Below, piece after piece: positions 60,241-64,000 of a DNA stretch of 64,000 nucleotides. The DNA comes from Alphaproteobacteria bacterium (lineage in GTDB: Bacteria > Pseudomonadota > Alphaproteobacteria > Geminicoccales > Geminicoccaceae). Position 1 is the stretch's first letter. Every line of letters starts with the position of its first letter. The position numbers and the translations under genes were made by a program. The DNA lies in assembly GCA_027045875.1 (NCBI GenBank), contig JALUAG010000107.1, positions 1-64,000 of the forward strand. The letters are read 5' to 3'. The notes under the pieces are model-generated. The model was not told where the DNA came from. It made no database searches and worked only from the letters and a program-made list of their open reading frames with translations.

Positions 60241-61545
60241 GTGGACGGGCCGCTGCTCGGGGTCGCCGGCTTCCTCGCCGCCATCCTGCTCATCTTCCTC
60301 CGCGTGCCGGTGGCGGTCGCCATGGGGCTCGTGGGCGCCGCCGGCTTCGGCATCACCAACGGCTTCTTCGCCGTCGGCTTCGTCATGAGCTCGGCGGCCT
60401 TCGAGGCGGTGTTCCCCTATTCCCTGTCGGTGGTGCCGCTGTTCGTGGCGATGGGGGTGTTCGCCGCCCACGCCGGCCTCTCCGCCGCCCTCTTCAACGG
60501 CGTGAACGCCTTCGTCGGCGGCTGGCGGGGCGGCCTCGCGATGGCCAGCATCGGCGCCTGCGCCGGCTTCGGCGCCATCTGCGGCAGTTCGCTCGCCACC
60601 GCCGCCACCATGTGCCGGGTGGCCTTTCCCGAGATGCGCCGGTGCGGCTACGACCGCAGCCTGGCCGCCGCCGCCGTCGCCGCCGGCGGCACCCTCGGGG
60701 TGCTGATCCCGCCCTCCATCCTGCTCGTCATCTACGGCCTGCTCACCCAGCAGTCGATCGGGGCCCTGTTCGCCGCCGCCATCCTTCCCGGGCTGCTGGC
60801 CACCGCTCTCTACATGGCGGCGGTGCGGGTGGCGCTGTGGCGCCGTCCCGAGCTCGCCCCGCCCGGCGAACGCCGGGACTGGCCGACGCGCTTCGCCACC
60901 CTGCGCGAGGTCTGGCCGGTGGGGCTCCTCTTCCTGGTGGTCATCGGCGGCATCTACGCCGGCCTGTTCTCGCCCACCGAGGCGGCGGCGGTGGGGGCCG
61001 CCGGGGCGCTGCTCCTGGCCTGGGCGCGGCGCCAGCTCTCGGCCCGCGTGCTCGCCGACTGCATCGTCGAGACCGCGCGCATCACCGGGATGATCTTCCT
61101 CATCCTGGTGGGGGCGGCGGTGTTCAACTACTTCGTGGAGACGAGCGGCCTGCCGCAGGCCATGGTGGGCTGGATCGAGGCCAGCGGCATGACGCCGCTC
61201 GCCGTGATGCTGGCGCTGCTCCTGTTCTACATCCTGCTCGGCTGCTTCATGGACAGCCTCAGCATGATCCTGCTCACCGTGCCGCTCGTGTTCCCCCTGG
61301 TCACCGCCATCGGCTACGATCCCGTATGGTTCGGGGTGATCGTGGTGACCGCCGCCGAGCTCGGTCTCATCACCCCGCCGGTGGGCATGAACCTGTTCGT
61401 CATCCAGGGCACGGTACCGGGCCTGCGGCTTGCCACCATCGTCCGCGGCCTGCCGCCCTTCCTCGCGGCCGACGTCCTGCGGCTGCTGCTGCTGCTGGCG
61501 TTCCCGGGTCTCGCCCTCGCCCTGCCCCGTCTCCTGGGTTTCTGA
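60241..61545 (+). CDS. TRAP transporter large permease (DctM family)
   Basis: A 434-residue permease of the DctM class with about twelve spans. Signatures include GAICGSSLATAATMCRVAFPEM, GGTLGVLIPPSILLVIYGLLT, FSPTEAAAVGA and LITPPVGMNLFVIQG. Uses an ion gradient to drive uptake of the DctP-bound solute. The start is GTG nine bases after the DctQ-like stop. Completes a three-gene TRAP operon. Confidence 0.93.
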   Translation: MDGPLLGVAGFLAAILLIFLRVPVAVAMGLVGAAGFGITNGFFAVGFVMSSAAFEAVFPYSLSVVPLFVAMGVFAAHAGLSAALFNGVNAFVGGWRGGLAMASIGACAGFGAICGSSLATAATMCRVAFPEMRRCGYDRSLAAAAVAAGGTLGVLIPPSILLVIYGLLTQQSIGALFAAAILPGLLATALYMAAVRVALWRRPELAPPGERRDWPTRFATLREVWPVGLLFLVVIGGIYAGLFSPTEAAAVGAAGALLLAWARRQLSARVLADCIVETARITGMIFLILVGAAVFNYFVETSGLPQAMVGWIEASGMTPLAVMLALLLFYILLGCFMDSLSMILLTVPLVFPLVTAIGYDPVWFGVIVVTAAELGLITPPVGMNLFVIQGTVPGLRLATIVRGLPPFLAADVLRLLLLLAFPGLALALPRLLGF

Positions 61546-61687
61546 GGGCCGCCGGCCCGTTGCGGGGCGTGCGGCGGCGACATTATCACGCATCGGACCA
61601 CCGGGTACGAAAACGGTTGGAAATCCCCATATGAGAAGTCGCCGCACGGTTGCGGGCACTCGCGCGAGGCGATAAGAGTCGGGGAAC

Positions 61688-62962
61688 ATGCAGGAACGGG
61701 GAAGGATCGCCATGGCCGGGCGACGCGACGATCGCCGGGAGCATGTCGCCGGACTGCGGATCGCCATGGTCGCCGCGTGCCCCTTTCCGGCCCGTCGCGG
61801 CACACCGCTGCGCATCCAGCGACTGGCGGAGACCCTGACGGGGCGGGGCCATCGGGTCGAGGTGTTCACCTACGACGTCGGGGATCCGGACCCGCTTCCG
61901 TTCACCGTGCACCGTACCGGCCGCGGCCGGCGCGACGAGGCCATGCCGCCCGGCCCCAATCTCCGCAAGCTGCTGCTCGATCCGCGGCTGGCCTCGGTGC
62001 TGGCGCGCGGTCTCGCGGCGGCGCCCTTCGATCTCGTCCACGCCCATCACGTCGAGGGGCTGCTGGTGGCGCTCTGGGCACGGCGTCGGCGTTGCCTGCC
62101 GGTGATCTACGACGCCCACACCATGCTGGGCTCGGAGCTCCCGACATACGGCCGCGGCCCGATCGCCGCCACCGGGGCCTGGATCGGCCGCTGGATGGAC
62201 CGCCGGCTGCCGCGCCTCGCCGACGGTGTGATCGCGGTCACCGAGGACATCCGCGACCGGCTGGTGCGCGATGGCGGCTGCCGCCCGGAACGGGTGGTGG
62301 TGGCCATGAACGGGGTCGGCGTCGAACAGTTCGCGCCGCCCCCCGGGATCACCGAGACGCCGGGCCGGGTGATCTACACCGGGACCCTGGCCGGCTACCA
62401 GGACGTCGATCTGCTGCTTAGGGCCTTCGCCCGCGCCCGCGCCGAGCAGCCGGGCATGTCCCTCTGCCTGTCGGTGAGCTCCAGCTTCGCCCCCTTCGAG
62501 CCGATGGCCCGGGAGCTCGGCATCATGGACGCCGTCGAGGTGGTGGAGGACCGTTTCGAGCAGCTCCCGGCACGCCTCGCGGCCAGCGCCATCGCCGCCC
62601 TGCCGCGCACCCGCTGCGACGGCATCCCCCAGAAGCTCCTGAACTACATGGCGGCCGGCAAGGCGGTGGTGGCCAGCGCCGGTTCGGCCAAGGTGGTGGA
62701 GCACGGTCGTACCGGGCTCGTCGTGCCCGACAACGACGTGGCCGCCTTCGCGCGGGCGCTTTCGACCCTCGCCGCACGGCCCGAGCTGGCCCGTGCCCTG
62801 GGTCGGGCCGCCCGGGAATTCGTCGAGCGCCACTGCACCTGGCAGGCGGCGGCGGAGCGGGTGGAGAGCCTCTACGCCCTGATCTGCGGACAGGCCTCCC
62901 GGCCGCGCACCGCCGCCGAGGGAACCGCCACCCCCAGCATGGCGGACACGCCCGGCGCCTGA
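61688..62962 (+). CDS. Glycosyltransferase family 4
   Basis: A 424-residue GT-B glycosyltransferase. The N-terminal half starts LRIAMVAACPFPARRGTPLRIQRLAETL, and the C-terminal donor-binding half has VIYTGTLAGYQDVDLLLRAF, PQKLLNYMAAGKAVVASAGSAKVVEHGRTGLVVPD. This is the GT4 pattern. Acceptor and donor sugars are unknown; a surface polysaccharide role fits the methyltransferase next door. Starts at ATG 61688 or 61712 are both possible. It is convergent with the methyltransferase gene ten bases away. Confidence 0.87.
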   Translation: MQERGRIAMAGRRDDRREHVAGLRIAMVAACPFPARRGTPLRIQRLAETLTGRGHRVEVFTYDVGDPDPLPFTVHRTGRGRRDEAMPPGPNLRKLLLDPRLASVLARGLAAAPFDLVHAHHVEGLLVALWARRRRCLPVIYDAHTMLGSELPTYGRGPIAATGAWIGRWMDRRLPRLADGVIAVTEDIRDRLVRDGGCRPERVVVAMNGVGVEQFAPPPGITETPGRVIYTGTLAGYQDVDLLLRAFARARAEQPGMSLCLSVSSSFAPFEPMARELGIMDAVEVVEDRFEQLPARLAASAIAALPRTRCDGIPQKLLNYMAAGKAVVASAGSAKVVEHGRTGLVVPDNDVAAFARALSTLAARPELARALGRAAREFVERHCTWQAAAERVESLYALICGQASRPRTAAEGTATPSMADTPGA

Positions 62963-62972
62963 AGGTCGTCGC

Positions 62973-64000
62973 TCAGAGCGGCACGAGCTCGGGCGTCAGT
63001 CCCCGCGCGTCGAGATCGCCGCGGATCTCCTCGGTGTAGATGGGGTTCATGATCACCACCACCTCGGGACGGATGTCCGCGAGACGGTCCGGGGAGACGA
63101 TCTCGTGGCCGGTTCCGGCGAGGTACTTGCCCCATTTGTGGGGGTTGATGTCGACCACCGCGGCGATCTCCTCGCCGAGGCCGAGGGTGGTGAGATAGGA
63201 GACCGCCTTCGAGCCCGAGCCCCAGACGGCGACCCGCCGGCCCGCCCGCCGCCAGCGCTCGAGATCGCGGCGCAGAGCGTCGAGACGCTGGCCGATCCCT
63301 TCCCGGAACCGGTGCACCCGTGCCCGGGTGGCGGCGAGATCGTCCTCGAGCGGCAGCCGCGCCCGCGTGGCCGCGGCGGCGGGTCGTCCCTCCAGCATCA
63401 GATACTGGTCGCCGTAGGCGCGGTAGAGATGCTCCACCTCGAAACGGGTGGCCCGGAACAGCCGTGCCAGCGAGCCGGCGGTGAAGTAGCTGCAATGCTC
63501 GTAGTAGATATCCCAGAAGGCGAGCTCGTCGAGTACCCGCTTCATGTCGGGCAGCTCGAAGAAGACCACCGTGTCCTCGCGGGGACCGATCGCCTCGCGC
63601 ACGAGGGTCACGAACTCGTGTACCGGCTGGATGTGCTCGAGAGTGTGCCGGCAGCAGACGTAGTCGGCCGCGAGATGGGCGTATTTCGGCCCGTAGAAGT
63701 CGCGGACGAAGGTGATCCGCTCGAGAGCCGGCGAGGACAGGCGCTCCGGCCGTACCCCGGGATCGATGCCGATGCCGCGGCAGCCGGTGGTCTCGCACAG
63801 CCGCAGGAGGAACTCCCCCTTGCCGCAGCCGATCTCCAGCACCGTCTTGCCGGCGAGGCGGTACTTGCGGTCCTGGTCGGCGCAGATCTCGTCGACGAAG
63901 CGCATGAAACGCGGCGAGAAGGCCTGGGTCTCCTCGTAGTCCGGCGAATAGTTCTCCTTCGCGGGATCGAACAGCCGGTTCTGGATGAAGCCGCAGTCCT
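62973..64000 (-). CDS. SAM-dependent methyltransferase, C-methyltransferase type (5' end outside window)
   Basis: Class I methyltransferase; the frame remains open to the window end, so the ATG at 63905 is internal and the N-terminus is missing. The upstream residues (NRLFDPAKENYSPDYE) are conserved in this family. The SAM loop is VLEIGCGKGEFLLRL; further on are YVCCRHTLEHIQPVHEF and, in the C-terminal domain, RVAVWGSGSKAVSYL and VDINPHKWGKYLAG. This layout matches sugar C-methyltransferases (Methyltransf_13/23/14 type) in surface-glycan clusters. Substrate is inferred. Confidence 0.85.
   Translation of the reverse strand, partial: DCGFIQNRLFDPAKENYSPDYEETQAFSPRFMRFVDEICADQDRKYRLAGKTVLEIGCGKGEFLLRLCETTGCRGIGIDPGVRPERLSSPALERITFVRDFYGPKYAHLAADYVCCRHTLEHIQPVHEFVTLVREAIGPREDTVVFFELPDMKRVLDELAFWDIYYEHCSYFTAGSLARLFRATRFEVEHLYRAYGDQYLMLEGRPAAAATRARLPLEDDLAATRARVHRFREGIGQRLDALRRDLERWRRAGRRVAVWGSGSKAVSYLTTLGLGEEIAAVVDINPHKWGKYLAGTGHEIVSPDRLADIRPEVVVIMNPIYTEEIRGDLDARGLTPELVPL

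Overview
The window is about 70% GC and almost fully coding. It reads as chromosomal DNA of an alphaproteobacterium, probably Rhodospirillales-like. The evidence is the parB end, the DUF3576-leuS-lptE-holA block, the SUV3-type helicase followed by an S4 protein, DUF3775, Gram-negative porins, zinc-free L31/L36 proteins, and a Calvin-cycle gene set. No rRNA or tRNA gene, transposase, integrase or CRISPR array was seen.

Layout. 1-545: the 3' end of parB and a possible small RNA with a terminator. 546-7512: acyl-CoA synthetase, oligoendopeptidase F, ABC1 kinase, malonyl-CoA decarboxylase and a NUDIX hydrolase. 7509-13875: SixA-type phosphatase, polyphosphate kinase and exopolyphosphatase (overlapping), and HtpG behind a heat-shock-type promoter. 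14062-15580: a lower-GC accessory cassette of TIGR04255-like protein, small protein and PIN domain. 15866-20606: SUV3-like helicase, S4 protein, YggS and a JmjC/cupin oxygenase. 20810-27556: porin, second outer-membrane protein, DUF3576 lipoprotein, leuS, lptE and holA. 27625-29768: two peptide-type ABC permeases with no ATPase or binding protein. 29765-31776: a second accessory pair, an AAA ATPase and a possible TOPRIM-like protein.

31907-47120 is the metabolic core, all on the minus strand. In transcription order it is an IclR regulator, gcl, hyi, garR, glcD, glcE, glcF, an atypical LuxR-type regulator, a GlpX-type bisphosphatase, prk, tkt, pgk and rpe. These genes join ribulose-1,5-bisphosphate regeneration (Calvin cycle) to glycolate oxidation and the glyoxylate-to-glycerate route that recycles the RuBisCO oxygenation product. 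RuBisCO itself, aldolase and GAPDH are not in the window.

47199-64000: L36 and L31 ribosomal proteins, an ABC exporter, a large degenerate signalling protein, a four-gene minus-strand envelope operon (MotA/ExbB-like channel, MotB-like OmpA protein, small membrane protein, 1201-residue coiled-coil OmpA protein), DUF3775, a TRAP transporter, a GT4 glycosyltransferase and a methyltransferase cut by the window end.

The most interesting material is the two lower-GC accessory cassettes, the motor-like envelope operon, the combined Calvin/photorespiration cluster, and a glyoxylate carboligase that carries the active-site glutamate the E. coli enzyme lacks. Every function is read from motifs and context; no database search was possible.
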